Source: QHXW01 sp035297145 (GTDB lineage Bacteria; Acidobacteriota; Terriglobia; Bryobacterales; Bryobacteraceae). From it: DNA of 39,735 nt. The notes under the pieces were generated by a model. That model was given only the letters and a program-made list of their open reading frames with translations, was not told the origin of the DNA and did not search any database. The DNA lies in assembly GCA_035297145.1 (NCBI GenBank), contig DATGZN010000020.1:1-39735 (forward strand), read 5' to 3'. The position numbers and the translations under genes were made by a program. Each line of letters opens with the position of its first letter. The first letter of the stretch is position 1. Shown in pieces: positions 17,153-25,414 of this stretch.

Positions 17153-18394
17153 ATGAAGTGGATCAAATACTCCCGTTATACCGGCGATGACTTCGGCATC
17201 GACTCCGAAGACCTGTTGCAAGCGCTTTCCGACTTTCTGCTCGAGAGCGGCTTCAACACACAGTCCATGCCCTTCAGCGAATGGAACGAACACACCCTGG
17301 AGGATCTGAAGAACGCCATCCAGCAGGCGCTTGAACAGGGCAAAATGTTTCCCGACGATCGCCTGGAGCAGATGATGGAAAAGCTCCAGGGGCTTTCCGA
17401 AGAGCAGTTGCAGCAATTGCTCGATCGTCTGGTGCAGAAATTGATCGATGACGGGCACATCACCATTGAGGAGCCGAACGGGGAGCAGGCACCCAAAGGC
17501 GGCGGTGCCGGCAATGGTCCCGAAAGCAAAGTGAAGTTCGAGGTCACCGACAAATCGCTCGACTTTCTGGGATTCAAGACGCTCAAGGATCTGCTGGGAT
17601 CGCTCGGCAAATCGAGCTTTGGACGTCACGACACGCGCGATCTGGCGACCGGCATCGAGGCTTCCGGCTCATCGAAGCTCTACGAATTCGGCGATACGTT
17701 GAACCTGGATATCAGCGAGACGCTATTTTCCGCCATCCGCCGCGAGGGCGCGAAAGTGCCGCTCGACATGGAATACTCGGACCTGCACGTGCACCAGTGC
17801 GAATACCAGAGTTCCTGCGCCACCGTGCTCATGCTGGATTGCAGCCACAGCATGATTCTCTACGGCGAAGACCGGTTTACACCGGCGAAGAAAGTCGCGC
17901 TGGCGCTGGCGCACCTGATTCGCACGCAATATCCGGGAGACAGTCTGCGCTGCGTGCTGTTTCACGACACCGCCGAGGAGCTGGACATCAGCCAGTTGGC
18001 CCGCGTGCAAGTTGGACCCTACTACACCAACACGCGCGACGGCTTGATCCTGGCACAGCGGCTTCTCGCACAAGAGAAGAAAGACATGCGGCAGATCGTC
18101 ATGATCACCGACGGAAAGCCGTCCGCCCTGACGCTCGACGACGGCCGCATGTACCGCAATGCTTTCGGGCTCGATCCGCTGGTGATCAGCCGCACGCTCG
18201 AAGAAGTGAACCGCTGCAAGAAACAGGGCATCCTCATCAACACGTTCATGCTGGCCAGCGACTACGGCCTGGTGAACTTCGTCCAGAAAGTCACCGAGAT
18301 CTGCCGCGGCAAGGCGTATTTCACGACGCCGTACACGCTGGGGCAGTATCTGCTGATGGATTACATGAACCGCAAGACGCGGACGATTCACTGA
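17153..18394 (+). CDS. VWA domain protein, partner of the AAA+ ATPase
   Basis: This 413-residue protein has an acidic helical N-terminal half (Glu/Gln-rich about 45-105), a Gly-rich linker (114-124), and a C-terminal von Willebrand A domain from about 222. The MIDAS motif DCSHS has Asp229, Ser231 and Ser233, completed by a Thr at 292 or 294 and Asp320 in MITDGKPS, so metal binding should be intact. It has no signal peptide or membrane helix and is probably cytosolic. The layout (acidic spacer then VWA) resembles BchD/CoxE-type partners of MoxR-like ATPases. It is co-transcribed with the ATPase; the client is unknown. Confidence 0.85.
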   Translation: MKWIKYSRYTGDDFGIDSEDLLQALSDFLLESGFNTQSMPFSEWNEHTLEDLKNAIQQALEQGKMFPDDRLEQMMEKLQGLSEEQLQQLLDRLVQKLIDDGHITIEEPNGEQAPKGGGAGNGPESKVKFEVTDKSLDFLGFKTLKDLLGSLGKSSFGRHDTRDLATGIEASGSSKLYEFGDTLNLDISETLFSAIRREGAKVPLDMEYSDLHVHQCEYQSSCATVLMLDCSHSMILYGEDRFTPAKKVALALAHLIRTQYPGDSLRCVLFHDTAEELDISQLARVQVGPYYTNTRDGLILAQRLLAQEKKDMRQIVMITDGKPSALTLDDGRMYRNAFGLDPLVISRTLEEVNRCKKQGILINTFMLASDYGLVNFVQKVTEICRGKAYFTTPYTLGQYLLMDYMNRKTRTIH

Positions 18395-18439
18395 AACGGA
18401 GTCCCCGGAAGAACCGCGAGCTGGACATGTGAAGAAATC

Positions 18440-18459
18440 GGGTCGGGCGTGCCCGACCC
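18440..18459. repeat. Perfect 9-bp hairpin after the VWA gene
   Basis: GGGTCGGGC, a GT loop, and GCCCGACCC form a very stable palindrome 46 bases after the VWA stop. There is no T-run, so it is not a classical terminator, though it could protect the 3' end of the transcript. Confidence 0.45.
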
Positions 18460-18480
18460 CTACACATGCTTTCGTAGATT

Positions 18481-18514
18481 GTTGCCTCCCATCGCATCTC
18501 GATGGGCTCGCAAC
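18481..18514. repeat. Two-tier hairpin in the VWA-ald intergenic region
   Basis: GTTGC (18481-18485) pairs with GCAAC (18510-18514), and inside it CCCATCG (18488-18494) pairs with CGATGGG (18500-18506) around a five-base loop. With the preceding palindrome and the following repeat, it makes this intergenic region almost entirely structured. Confidence 0.45.
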
Positions 18515-18526
18515 ATCGGTTGGCAT

Positions 18527-18627
18527 GTAGCGCAGGGACACGCGCCGTTTGCGGGTACCTGCGGCCGTTTCCCCGTGGACAGAAAAGCCGCGGGTATCCC
18601 GCCAACCCCGCGGTATCCCCGCGCTAC
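18527..18627. repeat. Palindromic interspersed repeat, complete copy
   Basis: This roughly 101-base element has imperfect inverted arms: GTAGCGCAGGGA at the left end and TCCCCGCGCTAC at the right (11 of 12 complementary). Inside them, GGGTACCTGCGGC pairs roughly with GCCGCGGGTATCCC around a central loop near 18566-18586. The left 39 bases recur at 36018-36056 with three mismatches. No transposase is present, so it resembles a REP/MITE-type element. It lies 23 bases before the alanine dehydrogenase start. Confidence 0.6.
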
Positions 18628-18650
18628 GAACCTGCTGTTAAGATACGGGC

Positions 18651-19763
18651 ATGATCATTGGAGTCCCGAAAGAGGTCAAGGATCATGAGGCCCGCGTCGG
18701 CCTCGTGCCCAGCGGGGTGATCGCGCTGCGGGAAGCGGGCCACGAGGTGCTGGTGGAGGCGAATGCCGGTGAAGGCAGCACTATCACCGACCACGAGTAC
18801 GTGCAAGCGGGCGCGGGGATCGCGCAAAAAGCTTCCGAAGTCTGGCACAAGGCCGATCTCATCGTCAAGGTCAAGGAGCCGCAGCCATCGGAATATGTAT
18901 TCCTGCGGCCCGATTTGACCCTGTTCACCTACCTCCATCTCGCGCCGCTGCCGGAGCTGACCAATCGCCTCCTCGAATCGCAGGTCACCGGCGTGGCGTA
19001 TGAAACCATCCGTGAGGCGGATGGCTCGCTTCCCCTGCTCACTCCCATGAGCGAAGTAGCGGGCCGGATGTCGGTGCAAGTTGGCGCCCAGTATCTGGAA
19101 GCCCCCAATCGCGGGCGTGGCGTGCTGCTGGGAGGCGTGCCTGGTGTTGCCCCGGCGAACGTCGTGGTTCTGGGGGGCGGAGTCGTGGGAACCAACGCAG
19201 CCAAGATTGCCGTGGGCATGGGCGCGCACGTCACCGTCATCGACCGCAATCTGAACCGCCTGCGCGAGCTGGACGACATCTTCAACCAGCAGATTGTGAC
19301 TCTCGCCTCGAACCTATTTACCATTGGCGACACCTTGAAGCTCGCGGACCTGGTGATCGGCGCGGTGCTGATTCCTGGCGCCGCTGCGCCCAAGATCGTG
19401 CGCCGGCAGATGATCGCGAACATGAAGCGCGGCGCGGTCGTGGTGGATGTGGCGATTGACCAGGGCGGCTGTTTTGAGACGTCGCACGCGACCACGCACA
19501 CGGAGCCGATCTATTTCGTCGATGGTGTGTTGCACTATTGCGTTTCCAACATGCCGGCCGCGGTGCCGCACACCTCCACGTTCAGCTTGACGAACGCTAC
19601 CTTCCCCTATCTGCTCGAGCTGGCCAACAAGGGTCTGGAGCGCGCGGTCGACGAGCATCCGGCGTTGCGCGAGGGCGTGAATACCTATAAAGGCTATGTC
19701 ACGCACCGTGGTGTCGCCGAGTCGCAAGGGCGCCCCTGGAAGGAACTGGCCAGAGCCATTTGA
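18651..19763 (+). CDS. ald: Alanine dehydrogenase
   Basis: A 370-residue NAD-dependent alanine dehydrogenase that interconverts L-alanine with pyruvate and ammonia. It opens MIIGVPKEVKDHEARVGL. The active-site residues fall at the usual positions: Lys75 in VKVKEP, His96 in FTYLHLAP, and Asp270 in VAIDQGGC. The nucleotide-binding Rossmann motif is GGGVVG (175-180). The length is typical and nothing is missing. No strong Shine-Dalgarno is seen before ATG 18651. The stop overlaps the TTG start of the next gene by four bases, so the DCC-MBL fusion protein is translationally coupled to it. Confidence 0.97.
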   Translation: MIIGVPKEVKDHEARVGLVPSGVIALREAGHEVLVEANAGEGSTITDHEYVQAGAGIAQKASEVWHKADLIVKVKEPQPSEYVFLRPDLTLFTYLHLAPLPELTNRLLESQVTGVAYETIREADGSLPLLTPMSEVAGRMSVQVGAQYLEAPNRGRGVLLGGVPGVAPANVVVLGGGVVGTNAAKIAVGMGAHVTVIDRNLNRLRELDDIFNQQIVTLASNLFTIGDTLKLADLVIGAVLIPGAAAPKIVRRQMIANMKRGAVVVDVAIDQGGCFETSHATTHTEPIYFVDGVLHYCVSNMPAAVPHTSTFSLTNATFPYLLELANKGLERAVDEHPALREGVNTYKGYVTHRGVAESQGRPWKELARAI

Positions 19764-21253
19764 CGCGCGCGCCGGCGATCAAAGTCTTCTACGATGATCA
19801 GTGCGAAATCTGCCAGGCGTGTGTTTCCTGGCTGCGGGTGCTCGATCGCCGGGAGCGCGCGGAGTGCATAGGCATTCATCCGGAGACGCTCGCGGCGCAC
19901 CCGGCGCTGCACATCGATCGCTGCCTCCAGCAACTGCATGTAGTCGATTCACACGGTCAAGTTCTTTCCGGCTGGAACGCCGTCGCTCGCCTGGCGCGGC
20001 TTTCTCCATTTACGTGGTGGATCGGCGCACTCGGTTCCGCTCCGCCTTTTAGCTGGCTCGGAAAGCTGATCTACGGGTTCGTGGCAAGGAACCGCTACGC
20101 TCTGAGCAAATGCCGGGGTGGCGCATGCCATGCATCGAAACCCGGTGACGTGCGCCGTCGCGCGGCCCTGGCTCCACTGTGGACATGTTACGGCCTTGGA
20201 TTCCTGCTGCGATTCCCACTGAGCGCTGCATCGCTCGTGCGCGGGTTCGGGCGCCATGTGAGGCTCTTGTGGCGCACGCAGGGCCGCCGCATCGATCTAC
20301 TTAACGGCAAGCTGTCACTCGTGTTTCTGAACTCATGGACCTGCGATCTGGTGAGCCTACTTTTCGGCGAGCAATTCCTCATGATTGTCTATGACGGCGT
20401 GGCCATCGATCCGGGTTCCACGCGCATGCGCCGCGCACTTGCGCGCCAGTTGGACCGGCTGCCCAGGGGAACCGTCCGCGCCGTGGCCGCCACGCATCAT
20501 CATGAGGAGCACTCCTGCAATCTCAACTGGCTTGGCATGCGAATCGAAGGTCCGGTTTACGTGGGAGCCGATACGGCGCGATTCCTCGAGACACCGCCAC
20601 TGCTGCCTCGCATTCGGCGATGGATGATTGGCCAGCCGCCGCCGCTGAAACAGCCATTCACGATCCTGGAGAATGAGTTGCCGACCGCCAGCGGCCACTT
20701 GGAAGCGATCGCAGCTCCGGGCCACTGCGACGATCACATCGTGTTCTACGATCGCGCCGAAAAGCTCCTCATCGCCGGAGATACCTTCATGGGTGTCTAC
20801 TTCTCGGCGCCGAATCCCGATGTCGACAGCCTGAAGTGGATCGCCACTCTGCGCCGCCTGCTGGAGTTGGAGATCGAGATCCTGGTTGAGGGCCATGGTT
20901 TTGTGCACACGTTGCGGCCGGACGTCCCGGATGTTCCCGGCCTCGTCATCCGCCGCCATCCTCGCGAAGAGATTCTGGAAAAGCTGCGTTTTTTCGAGTG
21001 GCTGCGCGAGCAGATCGAATCGGGCCTGCGGGAAGGGCTGCCGCTGCGAGCAGTTGAAGTGAGTTGCTTCCCGTGGGGCCGCTCGTTTACGTGGGAGCAG
21101 TTCGCGAGCGACGAGATGGCGCGATTGCTGAGCGCGGGCCATTGGTCGCGCACCGAGTTGATCCGGAGCTTTGTGCGGCTTCCGCGCGATGAATCCGTTC
21201 TCCCGACCGTCTACGAGGCGCGGTTCTGGCGCGGCGGCAACAAGCCGGATTGA
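19760..21253 (+). CDS. DCC thiol-oxidoreductase-like domain fused to metallo-beta-lactamase-fold hydrolase
   Basis: This 497-residue protein has two recognisable parts. Residues about 6-120 form a DCC (DUF393) domain: VFYDDQCEIC with Cys15 and Cys18, then GWNAVARLARL and a CRGG segment. Residues about 185-385 form a metallo-beta-lactamase fold with THHHEEH (246-251, the usual HxHxDH with Glu for Asp), GHCDDH (His322), GDTF (Asp341) and EGHGF (His379). A C-terminal 110-residue helical tail follows. Starting TTG within the ald stop implies coupling. The metal set suggests a binuclear hydrolase or flavin-free oxidoreductase; the redox domain could act on the same substrate. I do not recognise a characterised protein with this order. 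Confidence 0.85.
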   Translation: MTRAPAIKVFYDDQCEICQACVSWLRVLDRRERAECIGIHPETLAAHPALHIDRCLQQLHVVDSHGQVLSGWNAVARLARLSPFTWWIGALGSAPPFSWLGKLIYGFVARNRYALSKCRGGACHASKPGDVRRRAALAPLWTCYGLGFLLRFPLSAASLVRGFGRHVRLLWRTQGRRIDLLNGKLSLVFLNSWTCDLVSLLFGEQFLMIVYDGVAIDPGSTRMRRALARQLDRLPRGTVRAVAATHHHEEHSCNLNWLGMRIEGPVYVGADTARFLETPPLLPRIRRWMIGQPPPLKQPFTILENELPTASGHLEAIAAPGHCDDHIVFYDRAEKLLIAGDTFMGVYFSAPNPDVDSLKWIATLRRLLELEIEILVEGHGFVHTLRPDVPDVPGLVIRRHPREEILEKLRFFEWLREQIESGLREGLPLRAVEVSCFPWGRSFTWEQFASDEMARLLSAGHWSRTELIRSFVRLPRDESVLPTVYEARFWRGGNKPD

Positions 21254-21259
21254 TCGCCC

Positions 21260-21970
21260 TCAACCGCCGTAGTGAAGCGTGGGATACAACGCTCGCAGCG
21301 CAAACGCGAACAGGGGCCCGTAGAGCTTCCCGAAGAGTTGCCAGCACAGCAGCAGACCGATAAAGCTGAAACTGCGCACGCTCTGGCGTAGCCCTTCCAG
21401 GCGCCGTGCGCCGCCATCGGTGAGAAGGAGACCCAGAGCGCTGTAGCCATCGAGCGGCGGAATCGGCAGCAGATTGAAGGCGCCTAGCAACACGTTGAGC
21501 GAGAACAGCAGGCTGAGAAACTTGGCTGCGCCCTCGGCGAAACCCGGCGAGCTCGCTTCCACCACCCGTTGAAAGTTGGCGGATTCAGGAGCCTGGAAAG
21601 CGCCCATGGCGATACCGGCGTGAACCGCGATTCCCGCGATCAGCACGAGCGTGAAGTTGGCGGCTGGCCCCGCGAGTGACATCCAGGCGGCCCGGCGCGG
21701 ATGTTTGAGCTGCCAAAGTGGATCGTACGGCGCGCTGGCCCAGCCCATCATCCATCCCCCGGTAGCATACGAAAGGATGGGCAGCAGCACCATGCCAAAA
21801 GGTTCGCGGCGAATGTGCGGTATCGGATTGAGCGAAACCTGCCCGCGATGAAACGCCGTCAGATCGCCGCCCAGTTTCGCCACCAGCGCGTGTGAGGCCT
21901 CGTGGGCCGTCGTCGAAAGCAGGAAAACTACATACCAGAGGACCCCGATGGCCACAAATTCCGTCGACAT
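21260..21970 (-). CDS. Site-2 protease family (M50) membrane metalloprotease
   Basis: A 236-residue integral membrane protein with about six hydrophobic segments. The zinc motif HEASH (His23, His27) lies in the first helix, and the second motif, NLLPIPPLDGYSAL, supplies the Asp ligand in the usual LDG context. It has no PDZ domain, so it matches the compact M50 group rather than RseP. Substrate unknown; such proteases cut transmembrane helices of regulators. ATG 21970 is chosen; a longer open frame upstream runs antisense to the acyl-CoA dehydrogenase gene and is rejected. It is divergent from that gene across about 60 bases and convergent with the fusion gene. Confidence 0.88.
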   Translation of the reverse strand: MSTEFVAIGVLWYVVFLLSTTAHEASHALVAKLGGDLTAFHRGQVSLNPIPHIRREPFGMVLLPILSYATGGWMMGWASAPYDPLWQLKHPRRAAWMSLAGPAANFTLVLIAGIAVHAGIAMGAFQAPESANFQRVVEASSPGFAEGAAKFLSLLFSLNVLLGAFNLLPIPPLDGYSALGLLLTDGGARRLEGLRQSVRSFSFIGLLLCWQLFGKLYGPLFAFALRALYPTLHYGG

Positions 21971-22030
21971 GCAGATCCGATCTTGACGTAGCCCACGCGA
22001 GGGAGTCAATCCCGTAAAATAAAAGGATTG

Positions 22031-23206
22031 ATGCCGGCTTCCGCGCAGACCGAGGTGGCTCCGGGTCCGCTCACTCATCTCACCGAAGAAGAGCGGCTGT
22101 TCCAATCGACCGTGCGCCGCTTCGCGCGCGAGCAGATTGCGCCGCATGTGCGCGAGATGGACGAAGCCGGCGTGTTTCGCAAGGACATCATCCGCCAGTT
22201 CTTCGAACTCGGGTTGATGGGCATCGAAATTCCCGAGCAATACGGCGGGCAGGGCGGCACGTTCTTCCAGAGTGTGCTGGCGGTAGAGGAGCTGTCGGCG
22301 GTGGATCCCTCCGCCGGCGTGATCGTTGATGTGCAGAACACCATCGTCAACAACGCGATCCTGCGCTGGGGTAACGCCGAGCAGCAGCAGAAGTATCTGC
22401 CTCGGCTGGCCACCGATACCGTAGCTTCCTACGCGCTTTCCGAAGCCGGCTCGGGCTCTGATGCCTTTGCCCTGGCGACGCAGGCGCAAGATCACGGCGA
22501 TCACTTTCTGCTCAATGGGCGCAAGCTCTGGATCACGAACGCCGCTGAGTCCGGCCTGTTTCTGCTGTTTGCCAACGCCAATCCCATTGCGGGTTATCGC
22601 GGCATCACGGCTTTTCTCGTGGAACGTGGCTTCAGTGGATTTCACGTCGGCAAGAAAGAAGACAAGCTCGGTCTCCGCGCCTCGTCCACCTGCGAGCTCA
22701 TCTTAGACAACTGCCGCGTGCCGCGCGAAAACGTGATGGGCGAGGTGGGCAAGGGGTACAAGATTGCCATCGAGACGCTGAACGAGGGCCGTATTGCCAT
22801 CGGCGCGCAGATGATCGGCCTGGCGCGTGGGGCGCTCGATCACGCCGTGGCTTACGCCAAGCAGCGTAAACAATTCGGCAAGACCATCGGCGAGTTTCAG
22901 GGCGTACAGTTTCAGTTGGCCCATATGGCGACGGAAGTTGAGGCGGCGCGCCTCCTGGTCTACAACGCTGCTCGTCTCCGCGATGCCAGCCTGCCCTTCG
23001 TCACAGAGGCTGCCATGGCCAAATATTTCAGCTCGGAGATTGCGGAAAAGGTGGCGTCGAAAGCCATCGAAATCTTCGGCGGCGTGGGCGTCACCAAGGA
23101 TTATCCGGTGGAGAAGCTCTACCGGGATGCCAAAATCGGCCGCATCTACGAGGGGACCAGTAACATGCAGTTGGCGACTATCGCCAAGAAACTAATGGAG
23201 AAGTAA
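22031..23206 (+). CDS. Acyl-CoA dehydrogenase, short/branched-chain type
   Basis: A 391-residue FAD enzyme of the acyl-CoA dehydrogenase family, catalysing the first oxidation step of acyl-CoA breakdown. FAD- and substrate-contact motifs are YALSEAGSGSD, LWITNA and LGLRASSTCELIL. The catalytic base is Glu374 in IYEGTSN. The stretch GYKIAIETLNEGRI...AQMIGLA closely resembles mammalian short/branched-chain acyl-CoA dehydrogenase, suggesting 2-methyl-branched or short acyl-CoA substrates, possibly from isoleucine or fatty acids. ATG 22031 follows AGGA; an adjacent TTG one codon earlier is less likely. It is the first gene of a three-gene operon. Confidence 0.95.
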   Translation: MPASAQTEVAPGPLTHLTEEERLFQSTVRRFAREQIAPHVREMDEAGVFRKDIIRQFFELGLMGIEIPEQYGGQGGTFFQSVLAVEELSAVDPSAGVIVDVQNTIVNNAILRWGNAEQQQKYLPRLATDTVASYALSEAGSGSDAFALATQAQDHGDHFLLNGRKLWITNAAESGLFLLFANANPIAGYRGITAFLVERGFSGFHVGKKEDKLGLRASSTCELILDNCRVPRENVMGEVGKGYKIAIETLNEGRIAIGAQMIGLARGALDHAVAYAKQRKQFGKTIGEFQGVQFQLAHMATEVEAARLLVYNAARLRDASLPFVTEAAMAKYFSSEIAEKVASKAIEIFGGVGVTKDYPVEKLYRDAKIGRIYEGTSNMQLATIAKKLMEK

Positions 23207-23229
23207 ACACGTCTGAAGGTGAGAAGGCT

Positions 23230-24033
23230 ATGTATTTTCGTGCGTTACCTTTGATGCTGGCGGTGTTGTCGGCCCCCATTTGGGCAGACGACGCTAAGAA
23301 CGTCAACCCCGATGAGATTATCCAAAAGTTCGCCGCGAAGGAGGCGGAATTCGCGCATGCGCGGGAGAACTACACCTACCGTCAGACCGTGAAGGTCCAG
23401 ACACTGACCGATTCAGGCGCCGTTGACGGCAAGTACGAAATCGTCGAGGACATTATCTTTTCGCCCGACGGGAAACGCACCGAAAAGGTGGTGCGAGCGC
23501 CGATGTCGACGCTCGAGCGAATCTCCATCTCCCCCGAAGATATGCAGGACCTTCGCGACGTTCAGCCGTTTGTGCTGACGACCAGCGAGATCCCCTCATA
23601 CGACATTCACTATCTGGGACCGCAAAAGGCCGATGAGATCCCCTGCTACGTGTTTGCGGTGAAGCCCAAGAAGATGGAAAAGGGGCATCGCTATTTTGAA
23701 GGCCAGATCTGGGTGGACGACCGCGATTTCCAAATCGTCAAAACCTACGGCAAAGCGGTGGGGATACTGAAGAGGAACGAGGACCAGCAATTTCCCAAGT
23801 TTGAAACGCTGCGCGAGCAGGTTGACGGCAAGTACTGGTTTCCGGTTTACACCGATGCGGAGGACACGCTGCACTTCCGCCAAGGGCCAATCAAGATGCG
23901 CATGATCGTGAAGTACGAAGATTACAAGCAGTTCAAGAGCGACGTGAACATCCAGTTCGGCAACACGGTGGACGAGAGCGGCAAGGAGCAGAAAGGCCAG
24001 AAGCCCACGCAGAGTCCTGTTCCGCCGAAGTAA
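23230..24033 (+). CDS. Secreted LolA-like protein of unknown function
   Basis: A 267-residue exported protein with a signal peptide (about 1-19, cleavage near WADD). The mature part begins NPDEIIQKFAAKEAEFAHARENYTYRQTV, a pattern widespread in Acidobacteriota. It continues with IFSPDGKR, DIHYLGPQKADEIPCYVFAVKPKK, EGQIWVDDRDFQIVKTYGKAVGI and a basic Gln/Lys-rich tail. The beta-strand repeats resemble LolA-like half-barrels. Its place 23 bases after the acyl-CoA dehydrogenase and 28 before the CDGSH gene suggests co-transcription, but no link in function is evident. Confidence 0.75.
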   Translation: MYFRALPLMLAVLSAPIWADDAKNVNPDEIIQKFAAKEAEFAHARENYTYRQTVKVQTLTDSGAVDGKYEIVEDIIFSPDGKRTEKVVRAPMSTLERISISPEDMQDLRDVQPFVLTTSEIPSYDIHYLGPQKADEIPCYVFAVKPKKMEKGHRYFEGQIWVDDRDFQIVKTYGKAVGILKRNEDQQFPKFETLREQVDGKYWFPVYTDAEDTLHFRQGPIKMRMIVKYEDYKQFKSDVNIQFGNTVDESGKEQKGQKPTQSPVPPK

Positions 24034-24061
24034 TCGCGGAGATTTTTGCTACGATCGTGCC

Positions 24062-24289
24062 ATGACGAAGATCACGGTCGTAAACAACGGCCCCATTCGT
24101 GTGGAAGGCGAATTCTCGATTGTCGATCCGGAGGGCCGGGAGTTCGGCCTGGCAGGTCGCACACTGATTTCTCTGTGCCGTTGCGGCCTCTCGGAGAATA
24201 AGCCGTTTTGCGACGGCGCCCATGGGCGCGCCGGATTTCAGCATCAGGTGATCGCGCGCGAATTGCCGCCGCCGAAACCAAAGGTGTAA
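24062..24289 (+). CDS. CDGSH iron-sulfur domain protein
   Basis: A 75-residue protein with one CDGSH-type [2Fe-2S] site: Cys39-x-Cys41, Cys50 and His54 in CRCG...KPFCDGAH. This matches the three-Cys-one-His ligand set of the family (mitoNEET-like). Bacterial single-domain forms are electron or cluster carriers of unknown partners. ATG 24062 is clear. As third gene of the acyl-CoA dehydrogenase operon, a redox link to that enzyme is conceivable but unproven. Confidence 0.93.
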   Translation: MTKITVVNNGPIRVEGEFSIVDPEGREFGLAGRTLISLCRCGLSENKPFCDGAHGRAGFQHQVIARELPPPKPKV

Positions 24290-24421
24290 GAGCACTCTGA
24301 AAAGGGCGCACAGGCTGCAATTCGGGGACTGGCTTCGAAAATTCCGGCGAAAGCAATCATGGAAACCGCTGCCCTCCGAGTCGGAATTTCGTTGCTTGTA
24401 CCCGAATTGCCCTCAACGAAC

Positions 24422-25258
24422 TCACTCCGAAATCTCGATCTTCGGTCCAGTGGGCGGCCCGATCTGCTGAATCCGATCGACCATCTTCTGTGCCAGTTCG
24501 CGGAAAACCGCTCCATGCGATTCATTCCCGAGCGCCACGGGACTCCCGGTGTCGCCGCCTTTGCGTACCGCGGGATCGAGAGGCAGCGCGCCCAGAAAAT
24601 TCACTTGCATCTCACGGGCTGTCCGCTCGCCGCCGCCGGTGCTGAAGACATCGATGCGCTCGCTGCAGTGCGGGCAGATCAGGTAGCTCATGTTCTCGAC
24701 AATGCCCAGGATCGGAACCTTCACCTGGTTAAACATGTGGACCGCTTTGCGCGCATCTTCGAGTGAAACATCGGAGGGCGTCGTCACCACCACGGCTCCC
24801 GTTACGGGCGCGGTCTGAATCAGTGTGAGCTGCACGTCGCCGGTTCCCGGCGGTAAATCGATCACCAGATATTCCAGATCGCCCCAATCTACGCCGCGCA
24901 AGAACTGCTGAATGACGCTGTGCAACATCGGCCCGCGCCAAACAAGCGGCTTGTCGCCCGGGCTGAGAAAGCCCATGGACATCAGCTTCACGCCAAACTG
25001 TTCCAGCGGCTGAATGCGCTCCCCGTACGCCATGGGCGTCTTATTAATGCCCATCATCAGAGGTACGTTGGGGCCGTACACATCCGCATCCATCAACCCG
25101 GTCCGATGCCCCAGCGCCGCAAGGGCCACGGCAAGGTTCACCGCGACTGTGGTCTTGCCTACGCCGCCTTTGCCGGATCCCACGGCGATTAGATTCTGAA
25201 CTCCTGGAATCGGAAGCTTGGGAGGCTGGTTCGGCTGATTGGGACTCATCTCGTCCAT
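24422..25258 (-). CDS. Mrp/NBP35 family P-loop ATPase (Fe-S cluster carrier)
   Basis: A 278-residue Mrp-type ATPase. The deviant Walker A is GKGGVGKTT (29-37), followed by MDADVYGPNVP, WRGPM, and DLPPGTGD. The CPHC motif (Cys195, Cys198) bridges an [4Fe-4S] cluster in the homodimer. It lacks the N-terminal MIP18-like (FeS_assembly_P) domain found in many bacterial Mrp proteins, starting instead with a short Pro/Gln stretch. It probably holds and delivers Fe-S clusters in the cytosol. The start may be the ATG three codons downstream. Confidence 0.95.
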   Translation of the reverse strand: MDEMSPNQPNQPPKLPIPGVQNLIAVGSGKGGVGKTTVAVNLAVALAALGHRTGLMDADVYGPNVPLMMGINKTPMAYGERIQPLEQFGVKLMSMGFLSPGDKPLVWRGPMLHSVIQQFLRGVDWGDLEYLVIDLPPGTGDVQLTLIQTAPVTGAVVVTTPSDVSLEDARKAVHMFNQVKVPILGIVENMSYLICPHCSERIDVFSTGGGERTAREMQVNFLGALPLDPAVRKGGDTGSPVALGNESHGAVFRELAQKMVDRIQQIGPPTGPKIEISE

Positions 25259-25414
25259 ATTAACTTAGGTAAGACAACGGGCGTTCCCTACCTGCCATCA
25301 GGCGATGTGCAGGTGCGCAGTTATAACAAGTTATCTCCTAAATTATTGATATTTACGCCGAAATTACCCGATGTTTTCGATGAATTATGTTAATCTGATT
25401 GCGGAGTTTCCGCG
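25259..25414. promoter_or_regulatory. AT-rich divergent control region between mrp and the AAA gene
   Basis: This 156-base gap is much more AT-rich than its surroundings. On the minus strand it has an extended -10, TG-T-TATAAC, at 25328-25320, about 62 bases before the mrp start. A 6-bp hairpin in the mrp leader pairs ACCTGC (25290-25295) with GCAGGT (25309-25314). On the plus strand, TATGTTAAT near 25386 is a possible -10 for the AAA gene, and GGAG before GTG 25415 is its likely ribosome site. Confidence 0.4.

Noticed and set aside
15648..18394. Magnesium chelatase for chlorophyll or cobalt chelatase for cobalamin
   Set aside because: The proteins resemble BchI/BchD in layout only; no large chelatase subunit or tetrapyrrole genes are present.
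21971..22645. N-terminal extension of the M50 protease open frame by 225 residues
   Set aside because: The extension is antisense to the acyl-CoA dehydrogenase gene, has no family features, and the protease begins cleanly with a membrane helix at ATG 21970.
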